From: Bradyrhizobium daqingense
GTDB taxonomy: Bacteria > Pseudomonadota > Alphaproteobacteria > Rhizobiales > Xanthobacteraceae
Assembly: GCF_021044685.1 (NCBI RefSeq)
Contig: NZ_CP088014.1
Location: forward strand, 2,404,001 to 2,468,000
Direction of reading: 5' to 3'
Length of the DNA: 64,000 nt
Below are positions 54,108 through 62,222 of this stretch, piece after piece. Position numbers and translations under genes: made by a program. How positions within the stretch are numbered: the stretch's first letter is position 1; each line of letters begins with the position of its first letter. The notes beneath the pieces are model-generated. The model was not told where the DNA came from. It did not search any database and saw only the letters and a list, made by a program, of their open reading frames with translations.

Positions 54108-54552
54108 CCAGCATTCCAATGTGTCGGACTTTTGCAGCCCAATCTTCTGGGCGGGATTTTTCGCGATAGGCAATCATTACAGCGTGCAGAGCTTGTGACA
54201 ATCCGTCGTCACGGGCACCGACATGCAGACTCGCTATATGTGGTGGTTACATAAGAGATCGAAACCGCCTCTCGGGTGTCATGCGAGCCATTCTAGCGAA
54301 GCCAATGCCAATGACCGGCGCGGACGTCGGCGAGCGCCGACTTGTCCCCTACACTAAAGCCGCTCTCCAGACATGCCCATCCTACCCCTGTTTTGCCCGA
54401 CGCCTCGCATAAGAATTCGGAAAACGCGTAACTCCTTGTTTTTGCTCATGTCGGCTACTGTGCATGGGGTTGTTTTCGCAGATTGGAATCGAGACGGCCG
54501 CAAAACGCCCGCTGGGCCTTCGATGATCGCCAAGATGGTTCAGGACAATGGA
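54108..54552. other. Intergenic region of 445 bases next to the tRNA-Val fragment
   Basis: No gene supported; frames here are short and unlike known proteins. It is AT-richer than the backbone. It ends at the tRNA fragment, so the chromosome side of an old integration site may lie here. Confidence 0.5.
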
Positions 54553-54597
54553 TGGTGGGCGCACAAGGGATCGAACCTTGGACCTCTCCCGTGTGAA
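54553..54597 (-). other. 3' fragment of tRNA-Val(CAC), putative attachment site
   Basis: On the minus strand the sequence reads TTCACACGGGAG (anticodon loop with CAC and 3' anticodon stem), then CAAGG-TTCGATC-CCTTG (perfect T-arm), TGCGCCC (acceptor strand) and ACCA. Nothing upstream pairs to form the 5' half, so it is not an intact tRNA. Such 3' fragments mark the att site left by tRNA-targeting integrases; an integrase gene starts 257 bases away. Its 3' end points left, away from the integrase. Confidence 0.8.
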
Positions 54598-54853
54598 CCA
54601 CAATCCGTAGACCCGAGCTAACCAAATCCGGCCATAGTTGAGGTGTAAAAACTCCTTAAATTAATGAGAGTTATGGCCTACTACGGCTATAAGAGCCCAT
54701 ACCTGACCTTACTACATTTTGTATGCCCCCGTTGTGCCCGCCGCGGATATTCCCTTGGGGCACACAAACGGGGGAGGTCTGAGACCCGGTTCTGTTCGAG
54801 GCTCACCGCCCTTCTTGCGGGGCACACTGGGGCACAGAGAGAGGGAAGGAATC

Positions 54854-56323
54854 ATGACGGAGCCGGCCAACCAGCTGACACTCACCGATGCGGTGATCCG
54901 CAACGCAACGCTGCCGCCGGGTAAGGCGCAGCATTATCTCCACGACGACAAGCTGCCCGGCCTCGCCTTGCGCATGCGCGCCACCGGCGGCCGGACCTGG
55001 GTCTACCTCTTCACCAAGCCGGGGGTGAGGGGGACCCAGCGCAAGACCCTCGGCGCGTGGCCCAAATATAATGAGAAGGCCGCCCGCAAGGCCGCCACCA
55101 TCGCCGCAGGCGAAGTCGTCAAGGGCTTGGACCCGAACGACGCGAAGCGCGAGGCGAGGCGGCAACAGGCAGCCGAGAAGCAGCGCACCACGCTCGCGAC
55201 CCTCATTGTTGAAGATGGTCCTTACCAGACGTCTATGACCGAACGTCAAGTCGTCAACTGGAAGCCAGCAATGTCGGCGCTGCGGCGCGGGCTCAAGGAT
55301 CACGCCGAGAGCGGCGTGGGGGACCTGACGCGACGGCAGATCATGGCTGCGGTCGATAAGATTGCCAAGACCGGCAAGCGTGGTGCAGCCAAGGACTTGC
55401 GCAAGCACGTGCATACTTTGCTCGAATGGTGCGTCGGTGAGGGCTATGTCGAGCACAACGTGCTCGCCGGCTATCGCGCGCCCAAGGAAACCCGCGCGCA
55501 AAGGGTCGGACGCCGAACGAAGGGCCGCGCGCTGACCGATGAGGAAATCATCAAAGTCTGGGATGCATCCGGCAAGCTCGGGGCTTTTGGTCTCCTGGCT
55601 CGCATGTGCCTGCTCGGTGGCCCGCGCCGCAGCGAGCCTACCATGATCGAGTGGCGAAAGCACATCATGGATGACCGTATCACCTTCGATGCGGCGTGGA
55701 CCAAGATGGGCCTGCACCACGACGTGCCGCGCACCCACCTCGCAAACGAGGTGCTCGCGGCCGCCAAACACTTCCAGCGCGCAACGTCCGACTATGTCTT
55801 CCCGTCACCAAAGACCGGCGGCCAGATGTCCGGGTTCACCAAGATGGTCAACCGCCTGGTCAAGGAAGCGGGTGTTGCCAAGTTTACCATGCATGACCTA
55901 AGGCGCAGCTTACGAACCGTCATGTCTCGCTGCGGCTACGACAACGAAATCCAGCGGCTGTGTGTCGGGCAAAGGCCAAGCGGAATCGATCAGGTCTACA
56001 ATCACGACGAACAGTGGATCATCCGCAAAATGGCGTTCGAAGCGGCTCACGACTACATTGCGGAGTTGGTCGGCGCGAAACGGGTCGGCAAAATCGTGCG
56101 CCTGCAGCGGACGAATCCGCTTGACCCGATCAAGGCCGAGCTCCTCGGCCGTCTCCGTGAGCATTATGCGGCTGAGGCATCTCAGTGGTCTTATCGCACT
56201 TGGCCAGATAGTCGCGTACCGCATCGACACGATAGAGGGGGCGGCCATCGACGTAGCGCCATTTCAGCGGGTGGCTCGGATTGCGCCGCCACTGCTCCAA
56301 CGCGCCGGGCGTACGCCGGATGA
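54854..56323 (+). CDS. int: Tyrosine recombinase, P4-type integrase
   Basis: The ATG at 54854 follows GAGGGAAGGA; 489 residues. An N-terminal DUF4102-type arm-binding domain (about 8-100, TDAVIRNATLPPGKAQHYLHDD) precedes a core-binding domain and the catalytic domain with R258/R259 (GGPRRSEPTMIEW), H347 and R350 (MHDLRRSLRT) and the nucleophile Y382 (VYNHDEQ). The second active-site His is replaced (VGQRPSG). The last 50 or so residues overlap the antisense HTH gene and look unconserved. It lies beside a tRNA-Val fragment, its probable target. Confidence 0.9.
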   Translation: MTEPANQLTLTDAVIRNATLPPGKAQHYLHDDKLPGLALRMRATGGRTWVYLFTKPGVRGTQRKTLGAWPKYNEKAARKAATIAAGEVVKGLDPNDAKREARRQQAAEKQRTTLATLIVEDGPYQTSMTERQVVNWKPAMSALRRGLKDHAESGVGDLTRRQIMAAVDKIAKTGKRGAAKDLRKHVHTLLEWCVGEGYVEHNVLAGYRAPKETRAQRVGRRTKGRALTDEEIIKVWDASGKLGAFGLLARMCLLGGPRRSEPTMIEWRKHIMDDRITFDAAWTKMGLHHDVPRTHLANEVLAAAKHFQRATSDYVFPSPKTGGQMSGFTKMVNRLVKEAGVAKFTMHDLRRSLRTVMSRCGYDNEIQRLCVGQRPSGIDQVYNHDEQWIIRKMAFEAAHDYIAELVGAKRVGKIVRLQRTNPLDPIKAELLGRLREHYAAEASQWSYRTWPDSRVPHRHDRGGGHRRSAISAGGSDCAATAPTRRAYAG

Positions 56324-56564
56324 CCGCGGCCGCCTCAAATGCCGTCAAATTAGAGCTGCCCGGCAGCGTATCGATATCGAACGTCGCGGGCGGCGGCATG
56401 CCACGGTTCTTGCGACGGCGATTCGCCCGCGGTATTTTGCTGGAACCTGCCGACCCAAATGCCTCGATCCCAATCTTTTCGTCTTTGCCGCGCATGCCTC
56501 CGCCCCGAACCATGATCGGTCTGGGCAATAAGATCGTAGGCTGCTCCGGCAAGAAAGAAACCAA
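56130..56564 (-). CDS. Small helix-turn-helix protein, excisionase/AlpA-like, antisense to the integrase end
   Basis: A frame of up to 144 residues. The segment LTAFEAAAVIRRTPGALEQW, followed by KWRYVDGRPLYRVDAVRDYL, is a MerR/excisionase-type winged helix fold with the usual hydrophobic pattern. The true start is uncertain: ATGs at 56564, 56513 and 56495 are all possible. It overlaps the 3' end of int by 194 bases on the opposite strand. Such proteins direct excision or control integrase genes. Confidence 0.7.
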   Translation of the reverse strand: MVSFLPEQPTILLPRPIMVRGGGMRGKDEKIGIEAFGSAGSSKIPRANRRRKNRGMPPPATFDIDTLPGSSNLTAFEAAAVIRRTPGALEQWRRNPSHPLKWRYVDGRPLYRVDAVRDYLAKCDKTTEMPQPHNAHGDGRGARP

Positions 56565-56637
56565 GTGCGCAGGTATGGTTGCTGGGTAGCTGTGGCGTAC
56601 AAATAGGACGAACCGGTTCCAGCCCGGCAGACCTTCG

Positions 56638-56683
56638 GCCTCATAACCTGAAGGTCATAGGTTCAAATCTATCCCCGCAACCA
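56638..56683 (+). other. 3' fragment of initiator tRNA-fMet, putative attachment site
   Basis: CTCATAA (anticodon loop with CAT), CCTGAAGG, then ATAGG-TTCAAAT and CCCCGCAACCA, the invariant end of bacterial tRNA-fMet. One C is missing in the 3' T-stem, so a proper T-arm cannot form. Upstream, CAGCCCGG from the D-arm region is still visible at about 56620, but no matching 5' acceptor (expected CGCGGGG). A second tRNA-derived att remnant, next to a decayed integrase. Confidence 0.75.
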
Positions 56684-56703
56684 AATTTCTGATGTAATAC
56701 AAC

Positions 56704-56735
56704 GGGTTGGGCGAAAGCCTAACCCTTTAATTTTT
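56704..56735 (+). terminator. Hairpin terminator after the tRNA-fMet fragment
   Basis: GGGTTGGGC and GCCTAACCC form a 9-base-pair stem with a GAAA loop, followed by TTTAATTTTT. It lies 20 bases after the CCA end, the normal place for a tRNA gene terminator. Confidence 0.8.
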
Positions 56736-56810
56736 CGTAAATGGCCTAGCACGCGCCTAGCACAAAATTCGACTTTTTGGTTCCCTGCGCTAAAATGCAC
56801 GTGGAGGTGC

Positions 56811-57970
56811 ATGATGGCCAGGCACGAGCTTCTAGGTGGTCTGATTCAGGTATACCGGCGAAACGGCCGGTATTGGCACTGTTCGGCCTCCATCGACGGC
56901 CGCCAACACCGCAGCACGACCGGAGAGGAAGATCTCTCCCTCGCCAAGCAGTTTGCGGAGGACTCGTTTATCGGTCTTCGTGGGAAGGCGCGGGAGGGGC
57001 TGTTGGTGAATGAGAAGACCTTTCGCCAAGCCGCTGACCAATTCCTGAAAGAGTATGAGGTGATCACCGAGGGCCAGCGCAGCGAGCGCTGGGTCCAGGG
57101 TTACGAGATCAGGCTTCGCCTGCACCTGTTGCCGTTCTTCAGGCAAGGTGCAGGAATATCGCCTACACCGGATCGCAACGTCTAAGACCGGCAAGGCGCC
57201 CGCGCGCAGCACTATCCACGACGAGGTCGTGACGTTGCGGCAGGTGTTGAAGACTGCCATTCGCCATGAATGGCTCGCGCACCTGCCGGACTTCTCTCCT
57301 CCTTATAAGACTTCGGGGAAGGTGGTGCATCGGCCGTGGTTCAGCCCCGAGGAATACAAGCAGCTCTACGAAACCACGCGGGCGCACGCGAAGGCCAGCC
57401 AGATCCACCACCGTTGGAGTGCCGAGCAATTGCATGATTACGTCCTGTTCTTGGCCAACACCGGCTTGCGGCCGGATGAGGCCAAGAACCTCCAGCATCG
57501 CGACGTGACCATTGTTGAGGACGAACGTAGCGGCGAGCGCATCCTGGAAATCGAGGTGCGCGGCAAGCGGGGCGTCGGCTACTGCAAGAGCATGCCGAGC
57601 GCGGTGCGACCCCTATGAGCGGCTGCTAGGCCGCGCGAAATACGTGAAGCAGGGCAGAGCGCGGGTGCTGGCGAAGCTGCCGCCCTCTAACGAGCCGCCG
57701 CAGTTGCCCAAGCCGACCGACCACGTGTTTCCGGGCAATCACATCAAGATGTTCAATGCCCTGCTTGATAGGAGCGAGTTGAAGCTGGATCGGGATGGCA
57801 ATCGGCGGACCGCATACAGCCTGCGGCATACCTACATCTGCATGCGCCTGATGGAAGGGGCGGACAGCTACTAGATAGCGAAGAACTGCCGAACCTCAGT
57901 GGAGATGATCGAGAAGTTCTATGCGGCGCACATCAAGAACAGGCTCGATGCTTCCGCCATCAATGTGCGT
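56811..57970 (+). pseudogene. Decayed tyrosine integrase
   Basis: Three frames are needed. The first (from 56811) reads MARHELLGGLIQVYRRNGRYW to about 57150; the second (to 57618) carries the core region with LFLANTGLRPDEAKNLQHRD, the first catalytic Arg; the third (to about 57870) has TAYSLRHTYICMRLM, then a TAG at 57871-57873, and the same frame goes on to the tyrosine region VEMIEKFYAAHIKNRL. Two frameshifts and one nonsense codon make it inactive. It sits just downstream of the tRNA-fMet fragment, its probable att site. Confidence 0.85.
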
Positions 57971-58031
57971 CAGGCCAAGCCCGCTCCTCGCAGGCAGTTG
58001 AGTGAGGTCTTCTGCTTTTGTCGCCTTGTAG

Positions 58032-58166
58032 ACCCTTCTGGACCAAGATCGGCGCGCGGCCTGGCAACAGGACGGCAAGGGCTTCAACATCCAGTTGAGC
58101 TGCCTGCCATTGAACGGCCGCCTCGTGGTTCGCGAACCCAAGGCCGACGCGGAGGCGGGGCAATGA
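58032..58166 (+). pseudogene. Fragment of a small phage/plasmid-type protein
   Basis: The frame reads AWQQDGKGFNIQLSCLPLNG then RLVVREPKADAEAGQ and stops at 58164-58166. Relatives in mobile elements begin a few residues earlier with a WTKIGA-type stretch, which is found here in another frame (TKIGARPG), so a frameshift has broken the gene. It overlaps the next small gene as ATGA. Confidence 0.5.
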
Positions 58167-58348
58167 GCCCAGCCGCCACGCGGGGCTACGACGTCGGCTT
58201 CAAAAGCTGGATGACATACGAACCCCTCGTGCTCGCCAGCAGCGAGCACGAGGCCATCGCCAAGGGCAAGGCCATTTACGGCCTCGCCGGCCTCGGCGAT
58301 TTTTCGTTCAGCGATTGCGGCGAAGGACTGGCTCGCCTAGGTTCATGA
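58163..58348 (+). CDS. Small hypothetical protein of the relic element (61 aa)
   Basis: ATG at 58163 has GGAGG eight bases upstream, a stronger ribosome site than most here. The product begins MSPAATRGYDVGFKSWMTYE and includes SSEHEAIAKGKAIYGLAG. No family recognised. The overlap with the fragment before it suggests a former mobile-element operon. Confidence 0.55.
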   Translation: MSPAATRGYDVGFKSWMTYEPLVLASSEHEAIAKGKAIYGLAGLGDFSFSDCGEGLARLGS

Positions 58349-58570
58349 GCCGGAGGCGCATTCATGAACGTCGTCCTCAAGCCGGGTACGCGTTGACGAT
58401 AGATCTCCGACATATTCATCCGAAGTCGATGGCAGCAGCGCGACGCCTGCCGCATTCAGGCGGTTGCCTCAGCTTCCGGCAGCAGGAGCCAAGCTCAAGA
58501 CGATTGCTCAGAAAACCGCCTCTGTGCAAGACAATGGGTCCCTGTACGCGCAATAAGAGGAAACCGCGCT

Positions 58571-59014
58571 GTGACACTCTCTCTTGACGGCGAAATTCGA
58601 GACGGACGGCATTACATGCAGGTCCGCGTCTATTTCGAAGATACCGATTCCGGCCAGATTGTTTATCACGCGAATTTTTTGCGTTTCATGGAACGTGGCA
58701 GAACGAATTACTTGCGCCTGCTCGGCACCAATCAGCAAGCGCTGCTCGAGGAAACGCGGAACGATGCGCCGGGCTTCGCCTTCGTTGTCCGTTCGATGAC
58801 AATCGATTTTCTAAAACCGGCAGTCTTGGACGACCTGCTTGACATTGTCACGGTCCCGCAAGAGGTGAGAGGCGCGTCGATTGCCTTGCTGCAGGAGTGC
58901 AGGCGCGGGGGTGATCTCTTGGTCTCGGCGCGTGTACGGGTCGCGTTTATCTCAGGCGGAAAAGCGCAGCGCATCCCAAAGGCTCTGAGGCTTGCTATGG
59001 AAGAGCACAGATAA
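58571..59014 (+). CDS. ybgC: YbgC-type acyl-CoA thioesterase, intact copy
   Basis: A hotdog thioesterase of 147 residues from a GTG start with AGAGGAAA upstream. The active-site region VRVYFEDTDSGQIVYHANFLRFMERGRT holds the expected aspartate in EDTD. YbgC enzymes hydrolyse acyl-CoA or acyl-ACP, often beside tol-pal, which is absent here. GC is lower than in the second copy 86 bases downstream. Confidence 0.9.
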   Translation: MTLSLDGEIRDGRHYMQVRVYFEDTDSGQIVYHANFLRFMERGRTNYLRLLGTNQQALLEETRNDAPGFAFVVRSMTIDFLKPAVLDDLLDIVTVPQEVRGASIALLQECRRGGDLLVSARVRVAFISGGKAQRIPKALRLAMEEHR

Positions 59015-59100
59015 ATCTGCCTTTCGTTCACGCTTTAACGCTCCAGCGACCCAATGAAATCAATGCGTTGGCCTTTTGTTGCGATATCGTCAAGTCAGAG

Positions 59101-59472
59101 TTCTCGGGGATCGTCTATCACGCCAATTACCTGCGCTACATGGAGCGCGGGCGGACCAATCATCTGAGGCTGATGGGCGCCGAGCAGCAGGCGCTGTTCG
59201 ACCAGGTCGAGACCGAGGGCGCGGGCTTTGCCTTTGTCGTGCGCTCGATGCATCTGGATTTCCTCAAGCCCGCGCGGATGGACGACGTGCTCGACGTCGT
59301 GACCTGGCCGATCGCGGTGAAGGGCGCCTCCATCATGTTGGCGCAGGAGGTGCGGCGTGGTGAGGACGTGCTGGTGAAGGCCGAGGTACGGGTCGCCTTC
59401 ATCAGCGGCGGCCGCGCCCAGCCGATCCCCAAATCGATCCGCACCTTGATGAAGGCCGATTTGATTTCGTGA
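59101..59472 (+). pseudogene. YbgC-type thioesterase, 5' end lost
   Basis: Homology begins abruptly at FSGIVYHANYLRYMERGRT; the preceding EDTD active-site strand is missing and no plausible ATG or ribosome site exists upstream (only a TTG at 59068 in unrelated sequence). The remaining 123 codons are intact and in backbone-like high-GC codon use. The break at about 59100 is the likely right edge of the accessory segment. The intact copy at 58571 may have replaced it. Confidence 0.8.
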
Positions 59473-59566
59473 TCGCCCGATAAGTGATCGCCTGATTTGT
59501 GATGGCCTATCGACTCCGTCAGACGCGGCGATAGATTGCGTCCTCACCCAATCGACGAGGTCCCCG

Positions 59567-60034
59567 ATGTCGCGCCCGCCGCTTCCGCCCTTCACGAGAG
59601 AAACCGCCGCGCAGAAAGCGCGCATGGCCGAGGACGCCTGGAATTCGCGCGATCCGGTGAAGGTGTCGCTCGCCTATACCGAGGACAGCCGCTGGCGCAA
59701 TCGCTCGGAAGTGTTTCAGGGCCGCGAGGCCATCGTCGCCTTCCTCACCCGCAAATGGGAGAAGGAGCAGGATTACCGTCTGATCAAGGACCTCTGGGCT
59801 TTCGATGAGAACCGTATCGCGGTGCGCTTCCAGTACGAATGGCACGACGGCAAAGGCCAATGGTATCGCTCCTACGGCAACGAGCAGTGGGAATTCGACG
59901 AGCACGGCCTGATGAAGCGGCGCGAGGCCTCGATCAACGACATCATGATCGCCGAGAAGGACCGCCGCTTTCACTGGCCTGCGCCGGGCCCGCGGCCGGC
60001 CGATGTGCCGGGGCTGGGGACGGATCCGTTCTGA
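59567..60034 (+). CDS. NTF2-like protein, DUF1348 family
   Basis: The 155-residue protein has the nuclear-transport-factor-2 fold pattern of DUF1348: [39 protein letters not shown] and [21 protein letters not shown]. No signal peptide. The family is widespread, possibly binding a small molecule in its cone-shaped pocket. First clearly backbone gene to the right of the accessory segment. Confidence 0.9.
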   Translation: MSRPPLPPFTRETAAQKARMAEDAWNSRDPVKVSLAYTEDSRWRNRSEVFQGREAIVAFLTRKWEKEQDYRLIKDLWAFDENRIAVRFQYEWHDGKGQWYRSYGNEQWEFDEHGLMKRREASINDIMIAEKDRRFHWPAPGPRPADVPGLGTDPF

Positions 60035-60038
60035 TTAC

Positions 60039-60215
60039 CTAACTGCCTGAATTGCTCTTGGCTCCTGCTTTCGGAAGGTCCTCCCAAGCCCACATGGCTC
60101 CTAGCGCCGTCACGAAACCGGCGGCCATCAGCATCCAGCCCGTCCACTGAAGCGCGAAGAAAAGGAGATATATCAAACCCACCAGCCCAACGATAATTAG
60201 GGCCGAGGCAAACAT
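60039..60215 (-). CDS. Small membrane protein (58 aa)
   Basis: ATG at 60215 opens a frame for two membrane helices (SALIIVGLVGLIYLLFFAL and TGWMLMAAGFVTALGAMWAW) and a short polar tail. It starts 22 bases after the amidotransferase stop on the same strand. The frame is open further upstream but overlaps that gene. Unknown function. Confidence 0.6.
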   Translation of the reverse strand: MFASALIIVGLVGLIYLLFFALQWTGWMLMAAGFVTALGAMWAWEDLPKAGAKSNSGS

Positions 60216-60237
60216 CAGACTGATCGTGCGACGAGGC

Positions 60238-60972
60238 TCATTCCCATCCAGCAGAAAGTTTAGGCGCCGCGCGCCGCGCCAAAAACCGCGTGATCGCGCC
60301 GCCGAGCTTCGCGCTGTCCATCGGCAGCGCCAGCGACTGCCGCGCGGTCGCAACGACGTCATCTGGCGCCTTGCCGTCGCGCAGATCACAGCACACTTGT
60401 GCGAACTCGACGTCGAATTCCGGATGCGGCTGCACGGTCAGCGTGGTGCCGTTGGCGTAGAGCAGGCCGGCATGCGGCGTGAAGTCTGACGAGAGGATCG
60501 TTAGCGCGTCATACGGCGGCTCGATCACCTGGTCCTGATGCGAGGCGGCGATCGCGACCGTTTCGCCATCGACGACACCGTTTTCCGGCAGCACCTGATA
60601 GACGTGGCGGCCGATGCCCCAGCCCTTGTCCGACCTGCGCACGGTGCCGCCGAGCGCCTGTGCGACCAGCTGATGGCCGAAGCAGACGCCGACCATCGGC
60701 GTCTTTTTGGCGTAAGCCGTGCGAACGAAATCTTCCAGTGGAGCGATCCAATCGAGTCCGTCATAGACGCCGGCCGCCGCGCCGGTGATCAGCACGGCGT
60801 CGAGCGTGCGTGGATCGGGCAGGGCATCGCCGTTCGGGATACTGATGACATCCACATCGGCTGCTGGATCTTCGGCGCGGACCATGCGCGCGAACATGTC
60901 CGGAAAAGAGCCATGGCGCTCGCGATGTTTTTCAGGAACGAGCCCGGTCTCGATGATGGTGATGCGTGTCAT
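60238..60972 (-). CDS. Class I glutamine amidotransferase-like protein
   Basis: The 244-residue protein from the ATG at 60972 (MTRITIIETGLVPEKHRERH) has the GATase nucleophile in MVGVCFGHQLVAQALGG and the His/Glu pair in VQPHPEFDVEFA. It resembles GMP-synthase-like stand-alone amidotransferases, some of which hydrolyse gamma-glutamyl amides. Downstream of a LysR gene by 52 bases on the same strand, so the two may be cotranscribed. Partner synthetase not present. Confidence 0.9.
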   Translation of the reverse strand: MTRITIIETGLVPEKHRERHGSFPDMFARMVRAEDPAADVDVISIPNGDALPDPRTLDAVLITGAAAGVYDGLDWIAPLEDFVRTAYAKKTPMVGVCFGHQLVAQALGGTVRRSDKGWGIGRHVYQVLPENGVVDGETVAIAASHQDQVIEPPYDALTILSSDFTPHAGLLYANGTTLTVQPHPEFDVEFAQVCCDLRDGKAPDDVVATARQSLALPMDSAKLGGAITRFLARRAAPKLSAGWE

Positions 60973-61024
60973 GTGGTGCCTTCGGAGACGGGGAGGATAC
61001 TTCAGGACCTGCAAGACGTCCAAG

Positions 61025-61963
61025 TCAACCCGGCGCAAAATCCCGCGTGAACTCGTCCTCGAGCTCGGTGAGCGCCTTGCGCATGGTTTCGACCAGATCC
61101 AGCGCCACCGGCGAGGGACTGCGCTGCGCCGGGAAGACGGCGGAGAATTCGAAGTCGATGCGCGGCAGGAAGCGGCGCACGACGACGCCGCGCGTGGCAA
61201 ATTCCTGTGCGGTGAAGGGATCGCAGATCGACACCCCGAGTCCCGATGACACCATCCCGCACATGATCTCCGACAGTGTGGTCTCGACCCGGAGCACGCG
61301 GCGGACGTCGCTGCGATGGAAAACCTGGTCGACAAGGTGGCGGCTCGACGAGCCCGCCGACAGCGAGATGAAGGTCTCGCCCTCGAAGTCGCGCGGCTCC
61401 AGCACCTCCTTCTCCGCCAGATGATGTCCGGTCGGCAGCACGGCGACGCGGGCGAGCGCCGGCAGCCGCAGGCTGGGCAGACCGGAATGCGCGATCGGCA
61501 CCTCGGCAAAGCCGATGTCGCATTGATTGTTCAGCACCCAGTCGACCACGATCGGCGAGATCACGCCGAAAAAGGCGAGGTTCAGGTTGGGCCGCTCCCT
61601 CAAGAAGTGCCCCGCTAGTCGCGGCAAATAGCCGTTCGCCAAGGCAGGCAGCGCGGCGATGCGCAGCGAGCCGGTGCGGCGGCCGCGGATTTCCTCGGCG
61701 GCCGCGGTGATGCGTTCGAGACCGACGAAGGAGCGTTCGACCTCGGTATAGAGCGCCATCGCCGCCGCAGTCGGCACCAGACCGGTGCCGCGGCGCTCGA
61801 ACAGCTCCATCTTCAAGAGTGCCTGGAAGTCGCGCAGCAGCCGGCTGACCGCGGGCTGCGTCACCACCATCAGCTTCGCAGCCTCGGTGACGCTGCCGGT
61901 CAGCATCGTCGCCCGGAAGGCCTCCACCTGCCGCGAATTGATCCGCCCCATTCCAACGTCCAT
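61025..61963 (-). CDS. LysR-family regulator
   Basis: The 312 residues begin MDVGMGRINSRQVEAFRATM; the helix-turn-helix covers TEAAKLMVVTQPAVSRLLRD and the effector domain starts about residue 100 with GSLRIAALPALANGYLPRLA. It is divergent from an ABC transporter operon at 62223 with a 259-base gap and upstream of an amidotransferase gene. It resembles LysR proteins such as OccR/OoxR/NocR subgroup members that control opine or amino-acid-derived compound uptake; this is inference from context. Confidence 0.92.
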   Translation of the reverse strand: MDVGMGRINSRQVEAFRATMLTGSVTEAAKLMVVTQPAVSRLLRDFQALLKMELFERRGTGLVPTAAAMALYTEVERSFVGLERITAAAEEIRGRRTGSLRIAALPALANGYLPRLAGHFLRERPNLNLAFFGVISPIVVDWVLNNQCDIGFAEVPIAHSGLPSLRLPALARVAVLPTGHHLAEKEVLEPRDFEGETFISLSAGSSSRHLVDQVFHRSDVRRVLRVETTLSEIMCGMVSSGLGVSICDPFTAQEFATRGVVVRRFLPRIDFEFSAVFPAQRSPSPVALDLVETMRKALTELEDEFTRDFAPG

Positions 61964-62222
61964 TCATAACATTTCGGCATGCAGAGGGTGCCATTATTCA
62001 TTGGACGATGGAAGCTTGGGTTTGCGATCTTTTTCATCAGAGCTGGAGCCAGCCCGCTTTTTCGGCAGATTGGAGGGGTTCAACCTCCAGATCGCGCCAA
62101 AACCCGCCGACCAGGGGCCGGAGCCCTGGCCGGGGAGGGGATGCGCGGAAGGAAATGCGGAAGGCGCTTCGGCCGGAGACTTGTCGGCACGTCACCTCAT
62201 TCCGGTATGGAGATCGGACCAC

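Noticed and set aside
54553..54640. Intact tRNA-Val gene
   Set aside because: No sequence upstream can form the 5' acceptor, D-arm or 5' anticodon stem with the visible 3' half.
56600..56683. Intact initiator tRNA gene
   Set aside because: The 5' acceptor is missing and one T-stem base is deleted; only the 3' half is convincing.
61785..62222. N-terminal extension of the substrate-binding protein gene
   Set aside because: The open frame runs back into the divergent LysR gene; the signal peptide begins at the ATG at 62223.
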